Positions 11,937 through 24,793 of a stretch of DNA of 64,000 nucleotides are shown here, one piece after another. How positions within the stretch are numbered: position 1 is the stretch's first letter; every line of letters begins with the position of its first letter. Made by a program: the position numbers and the translations under genes. Origin of the DNA: Dioszegia crocea (taxonomy: Eukaryota > Basidiomycota > Tremellomycetes > Tremellales > Bulleribasidiaceae); assembly GCA_001600615.1 (NCBI GenBank), contig BCKK01000006.1, positions 310,001 through 374,000 on the forward strand, written 5' to 3'. Under the pieces are notes generated by a model. It saw only the letters and a list, made by a program, of their open reading frames with translations, made no database searches and was not told where the DNA came from.

Positions 11937-12536
11937 TCAGCTCGTGTCTATAGCATGCCTTACTTTCTCGAAGAAACTCTCCCACTGGTCCAAAGTCTTG
12001 CGCTGCTTCTCATCCAATCCAGAGTAGTCGGCGACTGCGTCCTTTGCTTCGAGCGATGACATGCCTAAATCAGCGGAATCACCGGATGCCCTACCTAGTC
12101 CCTTACTGGCGTCCTTGCCAGCGAACACATGATAACCACCCCCCACGCCGTACATCTCTTTCTTGTGCGATACGTCGAACACGCGACCCTTAATGGCGAT
12201 ATAAATCGGTTTGTTCTTATCCGTGCCATCGTGTTTTGCGAGTTCCCCGGGCGCTATCGGATCGTCCTATACCGTTAATTATGAGCTTCGTCAAGGCTCA
12301 CCTTTGGCGGGGCCAGGTTGACAGCTGGTGCCGACATGACGGACTATATCAGCGTCGAACTTTCCTTTACCTACGGTCTGCGCCAATTTAGATGCGGGCT
12401 TATGATCGGACATTGTGACTGAAGTTTTACCCTGCACTTTCGCTTGCGGACGGCTAGTGATGTATACTGCGGCCAGTCCGACCGCTCCTGCTGCAATGAA
12501 GGCTTGTGTCGATGTAAGGAATTCGTACCAGGACAT
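11937..12536 (-). CDS. DAP1: Membrane-associated progesterone receptor/Dap1-like haem-binding protein
   Basis: The protein begins MSWYEFLTSTQAFIAAGAVG, a single N-terminal membrane anchor. Two introns later comes a cytochrome b5-like domain of the MAPR type: PIAPGELAKHDGTDKNKPIY, then IAIKGRVFDVSHKKEMYGVG, then GYHVFAGKDASKGLGRAS. The Tyr residues in the MYGVGGGYHVF block are those used by MAPR proteins to bind haem. It ends in helical KTLDQWESFFEKVRHAID. In yeast Dap1 supports the sterol C14-demethylase Erg11 and azole tolerance at the ER membrane; that role is inferred here by homology. It shares a 188-bp divergent promoter with the ARM/HEAT gene. Confidence 0.85.
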
Positions 12537-12724
12537 AGCACGAGGGAGGAAAGGAGGCTATGCACCTTTGTTGAGTGGCGACTGACGATGTGGCACTTGT
12601 ACCTGCACATCACCCTGGGGTCGTTGCTCTTCCCTTGTTCTTCTCATCCCTCTTCAATGCCTACATGTACACCAGATGCATTGTCTGTCGTACATCTCGC
12701 TACTGACACTAACATACTCAAACC

Positions 12725-15722
12725 ATGAGTCCCATCCTGGCAGTGCTCCAATCGGCGCCGGTGCAGGACAGGTGAGGAACTTGAACTCACCGAGCTGATG
12801 CAGCTTTCTGTTATCCCTACCGTCCGCTCTCGATGATCCGGCCACCGATCACATCCTGGGATCGCTGAGGACCAGCTCGCATTGGCATGGCCACAAGGCT
12901 GAGGTCAATCGTCTGCTCCTTGATGACCCAATCAAGGCCCTACAGATCCTCTGTGGGTATTTACTTATGACTGACAGCTGATAACAGGGCGTCTGATCGA
13001 TGCGCTTGAGCTGTATGCTCCGACATTGAAGGGGCTGCAAGAAATGCACAAGTTCTCGGTCGATGCCCTGGAAGTGATCGTTTTCGGCCAGGGTCCGGGC
13101 AGGCAAGCAGCGGCATTTTTGCTCGGCCACACCATGGCCATGTATCCTCTCACGGCCGAGGCGATCTCCTTGACAATAGAAAACATGTGAGTTCACGTCT
13201 GATTGGGACTAAGGTTAGTCTGCTGGGGGGAGCATCGGACCTGGCGATGTGCGCGATACTCGGTGTTGGAAGGACAGATAACATCATCTTCGCGGCACAC
13301 CTTCCGATCCTTCTGCGACAGATACAAATGAATGCCTTCAATGACGCAGTAAGTTACTCGTTTACTATAACGCTCACATAGTCCTCCATCGCCGAAGAAG
13401 CGCTCAAGGAGTCCATGAAGCTGTATCAGTCGGGCGAAACCGAGAGAAGCCAGTGGATACTGAAAGCTACACATGCCGTTTTTGCGGCGAGTCTCCGGCT
13501 CTGTAGTCATCACGAGGGTGGGCTGCAGTGGGCTTGTTTTATTATCTGTAACACCCCAATGGTGCGTAGAGCTCGCCAGCTACTACCAAGCTCGGGCGAA
13601 GCAGAGATGTCCGAGGCTGACGGCTAGCTTCTTCGAAATGACCTTCGCAAACAATACCCCGAAACTTGCAATGCGAGTCTGATTCTCGATTGCTTGCTCG
13701 CAGCTCCTGACTCCTCCCAATCGGCTTTGTGCTCGGCATTGCCGGTTCTCTCGACCTGGGAGACTTCTCGATTCTGTACAGAGGATAAAATTCCACGGAT
13801 TGTTGAGTTCATGATCGCTATCGCTCCAGAACATTCATTCGATGGATTGGGGCAGACGGCTTGTGTCATCTTAGAGAAGTAAGTGAGCTGATCGACTTCG
13901 CTCATCTAGATTTGCGCCTTATTTGTCCGAAGTAGCGGGATTGGCTATCGCTGCACTTAACGGTACAAAACAAGAGTTGTAAGTCTTAGACTATGTGACA
14001 CTGACAAAAGATGGCCAATTTCTCAGCGGCTTCTGGGAAGGCTCTTAACAGCTCTAGGTCCGATCACACTCGATATAATGATCGTGTATCTGCGTTGCGC
14101 CTCAAATGTTCTTATTATGGATGTCCATCTGCTGGATATGATCGCGTCTCTGCTACCAGACCTGCAAAAGCGAATCATACATGTGCTGGTGGAAGCGATG
14201 GGGGATGCGATTGCGCGGGGTGGGGATGCCACTGTGCTCGCAGCGCTGACTGTATTCCCACTTCAAGGTAAGCCATTAGGCAACTGTACTGATCCAGATC
14301 CTTACCTCGCATCGCGAGCCCAAGATTTTGTGCTGTGGAGCTTGGACGAAAATCGAAAACAAGCTCAAGTACTCCTAGCTCTGCAACTGGCGACTGACCC
14401 TCGCATCGCAACTCCGGCCACTACGCGATCACTTACATACAAGGCTGCGCAGTTGCTGCTTGCGGACGGTAGGTCGGCATCCGGATCGGACTGATTTCAG
14501 ATCCTCATGTGATCCACATGGCCCTCTCTGCACTCTCAAACCCGATACTCGCGAGTACGCTTGACGAGAAGAGCTGTCACATGATCCTGCTCGCTCTTCA
14601 TCGTTCATCAGAGGCATCGATCCAGGTTGTGGCTGCGAAATTGCTTACCCACCTATCGACAGGCCATCGCGCGATCGTCCAACCACTCGCTTGGTCACAC
14701 ATCCGGCAATCGCTCAGCCTCATGGACTTTCTCCACACGATTGACCCAACACGCGCGGTGATAGAGGCCTGCATCATCAGCAATTTACTGTAAGTATCGT
14801 CTTCGCCAGCGCTGACCTCAGTCCAGCACTACCATCAAGTGTTCACGCCAAATACGTTGGTCCTGTGAAGCATCTGATATTACAGGGGCTTGAAAGTGGA
14901 CCCCAAGAGTCCTCGATCCTTTCCTTGATCTTTCAGGGTCTTGCCAATCTGGCCGCCAAGTTTGGTACCTGGCAGGCAGCCCAACAAACGCAGCTTGCAA
15001 TCGATCTGCTGGACATGGCGCACGAGATCCCAAAGGACTCGCAACACGCCGCACTCAACGCCATTGCTCGTCTTCTCGCTACCCCGCAGCACAACGGTGG
15101 AGATTTGTGGTCATTAATCTCCACAGTCCATTCGACATTCCGCAAAGCACAGCTGGACCCGGATTCGAAGGCGTTAGTCGCAACTGTGTTTGGATATTTG
15201 GGGCAAATTGAGCGCAGTGTCAGTATCATCTTACTGGGGGCATGGTGATCGATCGCTGACAGATAGCCCGCGATCAGTCGAGACTCCACAGCGGCAATAC
15301 TTCGAGAGACAGCTGTATACGACAATTGCACAATATTGCAGTCGCAAGTCGCAGAGGCAAGAGATAAATCAGGAGCGGATCGACATATCAATTGGCTAGT
15401 CTCGAAAGCTCTTGTGGGGGTCACGATGTCAGAAGAAGTGTTGGAGGCTATGACGGGGCTAGGCATTTTGCAGCCTGGTGTTATGCCAGCACTAGTCCCC
15501 AGCATGCCCGCAATGATCATTCGCGAGATCCAAGCAGCTCTGGGCCGAAAAACTAGTCCTCACACGATGGTTGTGTTCCTCTCGTCTTCGCTGCACACCT
15601 CGCCGGGGTGGCTGCAGCAATACTGGGGGGAGACGGCGGATCTGATGGCTCGGTGTATGGCGGAAGGCGAGATCCTATCGGTCTTGAAAGGCGTAGGCAT
15701 AGTGCTACAGGCTTGTAGCTAG
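12725..15722 (+). CDS. Unidentified ARM/HEAT-repeat-like helical protein
   Basis: A many-exon gene beginning MSPILAVLQSAPVQD and ending GEILSVLKGVGIVLQACS. The predicted protein, roughly 850-900 residues, is almost wholly amphipathic helices in ARM/HEAT-like pairs, for example SIAEEALKESMKLYQSGETE, YLRCASNVLIMDVHLLDMIA and AKLLTHLSTGHRAIVQPL. No catalytic motif, signal peptide or membrane span was seen. I do not recognise a specific family. An importin-type solenoid was considered, but no N-terminal importin-beta signature is evident. Exon joins in 13.2-14.0 kb and 15.2-15.4 kb were inferred from splice consensus and are not all certain. It converges on the SNF2 gene with a 104-bp gap. Confidence 0.6.
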
Positions 15723-15826
15723 ACTGCAACTTCCGCCAGACCGCTGCGGAGGCGGATCGTGGAATTTGCTAGCCAAAATCAAATGTCATTCATTGTCCAT
15801 ACAAATCCACACATCTCACAACTCCC

Positions 15827-18438
15827 TCAGTCCTCATCTGAATCGGCATCATGCGGCGATCGTTTGAACAGATCTGGCATCAGCTTAGAAATCCCACAAA
15901 CATACTCATGATGTCATTCAAAGAGAGTTTCATAACATCCTTCACAGCATCACCAGACAGAGCTGCTTTCGCAAGATCGCGCTTGCTGTCTTGCAACTGT
16001 AGGATACCTATGCATCAGATCGTCTCCGTCGAGCACTCACGGTCCTCAACAGTCTGCTCAACCGTCAACTTGTAAATGTTCACATCGCGCGTTTGCCCAA
16101 GCCTATGAGCGCGGTCAAACGCTTGATCCTCCAATCTGACAATCAGCTACTTTCGAGCTACCTTCGAAAAGGATCCTACGCTGGATTCCACCACAGATCG
16201 AGGAGTATGACATTGTTACAGCAGGTGAGATTCAGTCCGGTCGCTCCGGCTTTGAACGATATCAGGATCACCCGGATAGCCGGATCAGATCGGATTCGCT
16301 CCAAAGCTTCCACTCGTTTGTCGTTTCGCATGCTTCCATCATCTGATATCAGCCTTTTTCATCTCAGTCACGTACATCGGACGTAGCGAATACCATGGTC
16401 TCGTAGGAAAGGTTCCACGAGATTGAGGAAGCTAGTGAATTGACTAAAGACTATCGTCTTTTCGTCAGTCTTGACTGCCTGGAGGAGTTTGAGAAGCATT
16501 CTGATTTTGGCGCTGATCGGCTGGATGGCGGCGACATTGGCACTGGGTATCTGACACTCGGCGCATTCTTTTCCGTCCTTGATGCTTACATTAGCCACGA
16601 AATTGGCTAGGACGTACCTTGCGCTGCAAATGTTGCATTTGATGCCTTCGCCTACACCAAGGCCACCGAGCAGATCTGCTAGATCATCCGTATCGTCTTC
16701 TACTGTCTGTGCGAAAGATGAAGTAACAAGCAAAGGATGATCGCACGCTGCATCAGCGCTTTCGCTGGAACGACATACCTTGCCGGAGGCGCAGTAACAT
16801 TGTCAGGACCGATGTGTAGTTCGCCATAACCGTTCCATTGGAAAGAAACTACGTCAGCTCTGCTCCAAGATAGTCTTACTTTATTGAAAGTTAGGGCTGA
16901 CTTTTGCTCCAGCGCGTCATAAAATGCCCGCTCGTCTGCGTCAAAGGCACAAGTCACGACTTCCACTTTACGTCCAGGTAGGACCAGAATTGGTTTCCCG
17001 TCTACGTAAGCCAGGCTTTCGATTGACTCACCTAATGTAGCGTCCTTAGCTCGACGGAGCATTATTGCCCTCAGCACTACCTGTAATCGTTTCATTGCGA
17101 TTTTGGTTTGTCCGGACTTCACAGGCTTTGCGATACGGTCCCGGAAGGTCTCCCATGAGTCCAAAGGTTTGGCTCGGAGGAACCTCAAGAGGGAATACAG
17201 TTCCTCGATGCTATTCTGAATCGGTGTACTATAATCAGCGACATCAAACAATGAACCTACCCAGTAAGGCACCATCTGTACTTCGATCGCAAAGCTACAG
17301 CTGCCTTCGCTGCCTTTGTATTTCGGTTCTTGATGTTGTGCGCTTCGTCTGAAATGAGTTCCGTCCAACCCTCAGACGTACCTAACACAACCCTGAGCCA
17401 CTTCCGCTCGAAAAGGGCACCCCCTTGTTTGGGGTTGTCCGAATCCGAGTCGGCCTTGTCTTTCGCATGTTCCGAAGCGAGGGTTTGATACGTGGTGATC
17501 ACGACGTCGAATTTGTCCAGCTTCTGCCCCACTGCCGTTAGCCAGGTCCAAAGACGAACTTACATTTCGCTCGGGTTGGCCCGTGATGAGTCGTGACCTT
17601 CAGCTGTCCAGGTCGTGTTTTGGTCCGGACCTCTGTTGCCCACTGCTCCATCACCGCCAAAGGAGCAACGACCCTGACTTTAGCAAGACAACGTCGTGAA
17701 CCTACAAGGTGCCCTTGAAGCCCGCCTTCCGGTCGGCCGCCGTCGGCACGCCCTCTACGATTCTTGCCAACATCTGAACGGTTTTGCCCAGGCCCATGTC
17801 CTGTTCATCAGTGAGATCTGATATAAGCTTACATCTGCCAGGATGCCTCCAAATTTCCGGCCAGACTCTCTGCCCCTCATCCACTTGACGCCTCGTATCT
17901 GATGCGGCATCAAGCGAACAGCATCCGCGAATCCTTCCACCATATCTTCGCCATCTTTGATATCTTCATCGACCTCGCCAACAGCTGCCGAAAGTAGCTC
18001 GCGCATATGAGCTTCAGCATCGCCTTGGTGTTTGGTCCAGTCCTCGGCTGAGATTTTCACCGCGTCAAGGTCAAAGCTCTCGCCATCGTCGGCTGCCTTG
18101 ACGATGGGCTTGACAGCTTTGGGCTGGACCCAGTCTGGCCACCCTTCGACGTGGGCAGGACGATTGAACGTGCTCGACGCTGGAGGAAGAAATGCTTTGG
18201 CCGGTTTGATATAGGAGGCATAAGGCGTTGTGCTTTGCGGGATCGAGCGGTTGTTCGCGGTCGACTGGCTGAGAGGCCTGACAGAAGTCGGCGGTGATTC
18301 GGTGAGGTCGACGTAGTCTACTGCAGGTTTACCCGCTGTATGCAGGCGGTGATGCTCCATCATGGGATTACAATGTTGATTGTTGGTAGTTGTCTGAGAA
18401 GATGAGAGAGTTGAAACCAGAGCAATGTTTGTTGACAT
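15827..18438 (-). CDS. SNF2-family DNA-dependent ATPase (Rad5/Uls1-like) with a reduced zinc motif
   Basis: A minus-strand gene with many short introns. Helicase motifs appear in order: [16 protein letters not shown], Walker A in [30 protein letters not shown], Walker [36 protein letters not shown], and in the second lobe [19 protein letters not shown] and a GxTGLNL-type block. Between the lobes sits GIKCNICSA joined by an intron to [12 protein letters not shown], a compact C-x2-C...C-x2-C motif where Rad5/Rad16-type proteins carry a full RING finger. Such enzymes move or strip proteins on DNA in repair or chromatin control. The exact orthologue is unsure. The start at 18438 is tentative; an ATG pair near 18363 is an alternative. 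Confidence 0.8.
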
Positions 18439-18555
18439 CAAAGGGAGTCAGCATTTGTGGCCTGTGGAGCTCCGCATCGTACAGCAAGCAACCTTCTGAA
18501 GCAATTCAAAGCTCCCACTCGTCTTCATACATTCCTTACCTATCTACTCACCACT

Positions 18556-19592
18556 ATGCAAGGCCTCCTCATAATCTCTAGCCATAATATCTTCAGGAAC
18601 AGTATCAAACGTGGAAGTCTCGAGCGTTTGGGACGGGCACGCCGCATCTCGACCACACCCAGGTCCCGGATCAGGTCTGCACTACTACTTCACACCGCCA
18701 GATTCAGCACATCGCCAAATAATGGCAGCGAGAGCGACTCATCAGTACGTGTGGTCATAGCAATCGCTGACGATGCAAGATGGAGATTCGTGAATCACCC
18801 TACACGCTACCTAATGCTCTGACGGTGGCGCGCCTGCTTGCTTGTCCCTTCCTGGGTTACAGCATCGTCCAAGGTGACTTTGCATGGGCTACCGGGCTCC
18901 TGTTTATGAGTGGAGCTTCTGACTGGGTATGTTACTCGGATGAAGAGCAGCTGATGAGAGCTTGATGGGTATATCGCTCGAAGATGGAACCAAAGATCCG
19001 TGCTCGGCTCCATACTAGATCCCGCTGCCGACAAGGCACTCATGACTACGCTGGTTGGCACATTGTCGTGGTCAGGACTCTTGCCCAGTGAACTCATTCT
19101 TCACCATGCACGCATCGCATGCTAACGATAGTCCCCCTCGCTATACTGATCATTGGCCGCGATGTCGCCTTGTCTCTGAGTGCCTTTTACTTTCGATACA
19201 TGTCTCTTCCCCACCCAGTAAGTGGCGACACAGCAATCCTGACTGGTAGAGGACCTTGCGACGATACTTTGACCCCTCGCTGCCATCTGCAGAAGTCAAA
19301 CCAACGCAGATTAGCAAGGTGAGAATTTGCTATTCAGCGCTGATCTCAGGTGAACACGGCACTGCAGCTCATCCTTATGGGCGTTACGACGGTATCACCG
19401 CTGATACCATTTCCCATGTCAGTGGGGCTGACAGCATTACAGCAAGTCATTCATCCTGTAAAATTGCTCGCACTAACTAATAGGTGGACGGTAGCTGGGA
19501 CGACTGTGTGGAGCGGATTGAGCTACATTGGGAAGGGAAAAGGAGGCTTTGTCGTGCTGAAGTCGGCGAAATCGGACAGGCAGCCTCTGTGA
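18556..19592 (+). CDS. CRD1: Cardiolipin synthase (CDP-alcohol phosphatidyltransferase)
   Basis: Makes cardiolipin from CDP-diacylglycerol and phosphatidylglycerol in the mitochondrial inner membrane. The N-terminus is a likely mitochondrial presequence (MQGLLIISSHNIFRNSIKRG, then Arg- and Ser-rich). The second exon starts MEIRESPYTLPNALTVARLL, the usual family entry helix. Across an intron the signature DGx2ARx8Gx3Dx3D is complete (DGYIARRWNQRSVLGSILD, then PAAD). Further helices follow (PLAILIIGRDVALSLSAFYF) and an end at KSDRQPL. The 117-bp gap to the SNF2 start is a shared promoter. I chose 18556 because upstream in-frame codons lack an ATG. Confidence 0.88.
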
Positions 19593-19916
19593 TATGTGGA
19601 ATCCCGATACGACTGAGAGCGCATATCATTTGTGTAGACCACCTAAACAATGTACACGACTTGAATCGATCATATGCACCAAAGCTACATAGGCACTTAG
19701 TATATACGAGTATCATAGGAAATTAAGGAGAGCACTCAATCACGTGACGAAGTTGCGACTCGGTCTCGAATTTTCTGGATCTCCAACAGTATCGATATCG
19801 ACCAACTTATCCCTTCTCCATTGTACCTCGGCCCCTCCTTTCACGCACTTCACACCATACGTCAATCCTGGCTTGGTGGGCTGCGTTCCGCCTTGAGAGC
19901 ATCTCATACTCGCAAA
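19593..19916. promoter_or_regulatory. LeuRS upstream region with a TCACGTGA site
   Basis: This stretch of 324 bases between CRD1 and the LeuRS start contains TCACGTGA at 19740-19747, a palindromic Cbf1-type E-box about 170 bp before the ATG. A pyrimidine-rich tract at 19806-19855 probably marks the transcription start zone. No gene was recognised here. Confidence 0.4.
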
Positions 19917-22900
19917 ATGGCCGCTTCAGTCAATCACGACGCCGCGGCGGGCTCTGTTGTCGTCATGGAAAAGGTATGCTCTACAAGCCGGCTCAGCTGA
20001 TGGTCTTCAGACTGACAAACGAGACTTCCTTACCGCGATCGAGTCGAAAGTCCAGTCCTCATGGCAATCTTCCCACGTCTTCGAGGTCGACCCTCCCGCT
20101 TTGCCTGACAATGTCAAAACGTACGCCGATTTCTTCGCGACGAACCAATCCATGGCCGATGTCAAAGCGCGTCATCCCAAGTGGTTCGGAACCTTTCCCT
20201 ACGCTTATATGAATGGCGCTCTGCATCTCGGTCATGCCTTCACTATCAGCAAGGTAGAATTTGCGGCAGGATTCGAAAGGATGCGGGGCAAGAGAGTTCT
20301 CTTCCCTCTAGGATATCATGTAACGGGCATGCCAATCAAGGTAGGCTAATGACTAGTGTTTGCTGACAGCGCAGACATCTGCAGACAAGCTTGTCCGAGA
20401 GATGGAGATGTTCGGCGAGGATTTTTCTGGTTACAGCGAGGATGCCGAGACCCCTTCGGCAGTGGTCAACGACACTCCTGCCAAATCTCTCGAGTCTATC
20501 GATCCATCCAAAGCGAAGAAGGGAAAGCTCAACGCCAAGAGTACTGGCTTGACATATCAGTTCCAAATCCTTGAGCTGCTCGGAGTTCCGCGAAATGAAA
20601 TCAAACAATTCGCCGACCCTCAGCACTGGCTTCACTACTTCCCCCCCATCGCGAAGCACGACTTGGACGGACTGGGAGCTCGAATTGATTGGCGCAGGCA
20701 AATGCTGACCAGTGAGTAAATGTCAGAATGTGCACTAATCTGCAGCCGATGCGAATCCTTACTATGATTCCTTTGTCCGCTGGCAGATGAACAAATTGCA
20801 CCAGCAAGGCAGGATCAAGTTCGGGAAACGATACACTATCTATTCCCCGAAAGACGGTCAACCCTGCATGGATCATGATAGGCAGAGTGGAGAGGCGGTC
20901 AACCCTCAGGAGTACACTGCCGTCAAGCTAGAAGTGCTAGAGTGGGGACCTAGTATGCCGAGCGAGGTCTTGCAAGCCATCGGCGGCCGCAAAGTCCAAA
21001 TGGTTGCTGCGACACTGCGGCCAGAAACGATGTAAGTATGCGTTCAGAAATTGCGCTGATTACAGGTACGGACAAACAAACTGCTTCGTTGGACCCACCC
21101 TAGACTACGGTCTGTACGAGGCTTCAGACAGCGAGCTCTTCCTGATTACCGAGCGGTCGGCTCGCAACATGTCCTTCCAGGGCTCATTCGACCGGCCGCG
21201 AGGGGTTTACGAGAAAGTGGCGAGTCTCAAAGGATCCGATACGATCGGGACGAGGGTGCGGCCAGCCTTCGGTTTGGTCGAATCGGTGTACGTGCTGCCT
21301 ATGGAGGGCGTTTTGGCCACCAAGGTAAATTCAGTTTGGTCTCCCTGCTGAGAATTAGGGTACCGGAGTTGTGACATCGGTTCCTTCCGATTCTCCCGAC
21401 GACTACCGCACGCTCATGGATCTGCGCAAAAAGCCCGAGATGTACAAGATCCGCCCGGAATGGGCAGCCGTCGATCCGATCCCGGTTCTATCCACTCCAA
21501 AATTCGGTGACATGGCCGCTGAGACGCTTTGCGCCCAATTCAAAATCCAATCTCAGCGCGACGTCAAGCAGCTGGCCGAGGCGAAAGATCTCGCGTATAA
21601 AGAAGGCTTTTACAACGGTATCATGTCCATCGGTGACTTTAAAGGCCTGCCGGTGGCTGAAGCGAAGCCAAAGGTCAGGCAGCAAATGATCGACCAGTCC
21701 CTGGCGATGCCGTACGCGGAACCTGAGAGCGAGGTTATCTCGCGCAGCGCCGATGTCTGCGTTGTCGCCCTCGCTGATCAGTGGTATCTGGATTACGGAG
21801 AAGAAGAGTGGAAGGCGATTGCCAAGAAGTGGGTTGAATCCAGTCGCGGTGGCTGATTCAGGCTTCTCGCTCAATTGAACACATTCCTACCCGAGACCCG
21901 GAATGCCTTCGATGCTGTCCTCGATTGGCTCAATCAGTGGGCTTGCGCACGGTCGCATGGGCTCGGATCTAAGCTTCCATGGGACCCTCAGTTCCTCGTC
22001 GAATCGTTGTCCGACTCGACAATCTACATGTCGTACTATACTGTCGCCAACCTACTGCACGAGGACATGTGGGGCGCGCAACCTGGCCCCCTCGGCGTCA
22101 CTTCCGACCAAATGACAGACGAGGTCTGGGAGTACGTCCTCGGTTCCGGCCACCTGTCCTCGTCAGCCGAGATCTCGCCCGAGAGCGCAGCACGGCTCAA
22201 GTACAACTTCCAGTACTTTTATCCCCTCGACGTCCGCTCATCCGGCAAAGACCTTATACCAAATCATCTTACATTCCTCATCTATATCCACGCCGCAATC
22301 TTCCCCGAGGAACACTGGCCCAAAGCTGTGCGGACCAATGGGCATCTCATGCTGAACGGCAAGAAGATGAGCAAGAGTACAGGGAACTTCTTGACAATGA
22401 ACGATGCGACACAGAAATACGGCGCGGACGCTATGCGATTGACCCTTGCCGACGCAGGGGATGACATTTCGGACGCAAAGTGAGCGTTTGTGATGATCTC
22501 GCTTACACCAGCTTCGAAGAAACCGTTGCAAATGCCGCCATTCTCCGCCTCCACACTGCAGTACTGTGGGCAGAAGTGAGTAGCCCGTGTCATACGCTAG
22601 CTGATCAGCCAGGAAATGAAAGCCGCCGCACCAAAGCTGCGTGTGGGTGAACTGAACGAATTCGACAAGGGGTTCCAGGCCGAGATGGATAATCTCACCC
22701 AGGGAGTCTACGAAGCATACACTAGGTGAGGGCTTCGCGTGGACGGAGCTAAGCGGTAGAATGGAATACAAGACCGCTTTGAAACTCGGTCTATACGATT
22801 ACGAGATCGCCCGAAACTGGTATCGTACCGTCTCTGCCCCCGACAACGGCGGCTCCGGCATGCACCGCGACCTCGTCTTCGCGTTCATCCGCAACAACTC

Positions 22901-23604
22901 TCTTTTGCTTGCACCCTTCACGCCTCACTTTTCGGAACACATCTGGCGGACAGTTCTGGATGAAACTACGTCAGTCCAAACGGCTCCCTTCCCCGAACCC
23001 AACTACAAAGACAACGCATCAACCCTCCAGCAGCTCGATTACATGCGCGGTGTCGTTGATAGTATCCGGAGCGCCGAGGCGATGGTGACACGACGCAAAG
23101 GCGGCAAGGCGAAAAGCGATGCGGTGGCATACGATGCGTCCAAACCCAAGTACGCACGCATCTATGTGGCCACCGACTTCCCAAGGTGGCAGAATGAGTG
23201 TGCCAAGGTGGTTAGGGATGCGTGGGACGCAAAGACGAACACTTTCGATGACGGCAAGTTGAGGGCCGACCTCGGTGCCGCTGGGATGGGCAAGGACAAG
23301 AAAGTGATGCCATTCTGTCAGGCTATCAAGGTAAGTAGACGAGAGAAGTGCTTTCAGCAGCTGAGTCTTGCAGCGAAAAGTGCTTGCCGCTGGAGAGGCA
23401 GCATTCGAACGATCTCTACCGTTTTCCGAGTTGGACTCACTCGTCTTGCTGCGCCCATACATCCAGGCATCACTTAAATTCCAGCAATGCGAAATTGTCG
23501 AGGCCGCTAGCAATGCGGACACAGCGGCGACAGTGAATGGATGGTCTCAGGAACGAGCAGATAATGCTGAACCAGGAACGCCAGCTATCCAATTCTGGAA
23601 TTGA
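19917..23604 (+). CDS. CDC60: Cytosolic leucyl-tRNA synthetase
   Basis: Class I aminoacyl-tRNA synthetase that charges tRNA-Leu in the cytosol. It starts [19 protein letters not shown]; after a short intron come [15 protein letters not shown] and the HIGH motif HLGH in [13 protein letters not shown], near residues 91-94. The nucleotide-binding lysine motif is [10 protein letters not shown], followed by [20 protein letters not shown]. The middle exons carry the editing (CP1) domain expected of the archaeal/eukaryotic cytosolic type. The C-terminus is a charged helical tail ending AIQFWN. The length of roughly 1,090 residues fits the cytosolic enzyme rather than the mitochondrial one. About ten introns are spread through the gene. 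It is the last recognisable gene before the repeat island. Confidence 0.93.
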
Positions 23605-24722
23605 TAAGATCAGATAGTAGTGTGATGTATGGAGTGGGCGTAGCTTGAACCAGTGACAATACATCCTGACCAAGCAAGCCACTTTGGACTCTATACCGCC
23701 ATAAAGGGGTCAATGTTATACGTTGCGACGTGGTCTGTGTAGTGATACCCGACCTTGTGACGCAGCGCGCTTAATTGAAGCGGTATTCCTGCAGAGCGTC
23801 AGTAGCGAGATCTTTGTTGACCTCGTACATTTGTTGCGCTCGTCTGACCCGAATTGTGAAACGCGGATCATGGAAACTGGACTACACCCACGATGCGCAG
23901 CGGTTCGCTTTCATATTGTGTATTCCGGGTGTGACCCATCGATGACAATGATCTAGACTTATGCAACAGACCTCTTCATCTTGCCACAATCGTCGAAGTC
24001 CGCGGTCTCCGAAGACGAGGCCGAATAAAATAAGCAATGATGACACTCTTACCGGGCTCGGGATCGTTCCAGTGCCGAGCTTCCGATAGCTTGTACAAGA
24101 ACGATCCGAATTGTCATGATCTACATAGTGAATAGCCAGGTCGCGGCTACATTGCGGGTTCTTATGGATATGCTGTAAAGCCAACGTTCTCTGCGTTTCC
24201 GCTCTCACCTCGGTATGCAGTCCAGCATCCACGCAAAAGTGTCCCAAACGACTGTCTGGCCACTGGTGTTACTTCACGACACGCTCGCTTCGGCAGTCTC
24301 ATTCGGTAAGACCTCTGCGTATGCATCCCGCCGCTTGCTCTGGTGTAGGATCTTCGCGAACGGGGACACGGTGGGACCAAGTCATACAACAGGTTGAGAG
24401 CCAAAATACAAGTGCCGGTGATGCATGGACGCTACGAGTCTGTACGTGGTCGACGTGTGTGTAGACAATGCAAACAGTTGCATCGTCACCGCCTGGCGCA
24501 TCCATCGCAGATACATTGCATCGATGCCGCTACATCAAAGGCATTGTCACTTCAGTGCATAGTCCGAGTAATATTTGAGGAGATATAATCTTTTCAGATT
24601 GTGCTTCCTTCGAATACGTCTGGACGTTTGGCAGTGGCTAATACAACTTCATCGTACGCTCAGGTTGGCGGCTGCAACGTCGATACCTGGGACGCAACCG
24701 GCAGATGATCTATCCACATATA
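23605..24722. other. Gene-free left part of the repeat island
   Basis: Follows LeuRS. Only short reading frames occur, none with recognisable motifs, and both strands have scattered stops. ATACGTCTGGACG at about 24613 recurs near 27850, hinting at old dispersed repeat sequence, but I could not define an element here. Confidence 0.5.
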
Positions 24723-24793
24723 TGCGGGAATACCGCTGTGCCAAAAGAATGGGTACCACACTCATAGAGGTGAGCATCGTATATATACTGACA
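24723..24793 (-). mobile_element. 71-bp TG...CA element with 5-bp target duplication, copy 1
   Basis: Reads TGCGGGAATACCGC...TATATACTGACA on the plus strand and is flanked on both sides by ATATA (24718-24722 and 24794-24798). The strand is given in the sense where the ends read TGT...CCCGCA, matching the larger LTR-like elements nearby. It has no coding capacity. The AT-rich duplication alone would be weak evidence, but the copy at 29683 has the same borders and length with a different duplication. Confidence 0.7.
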
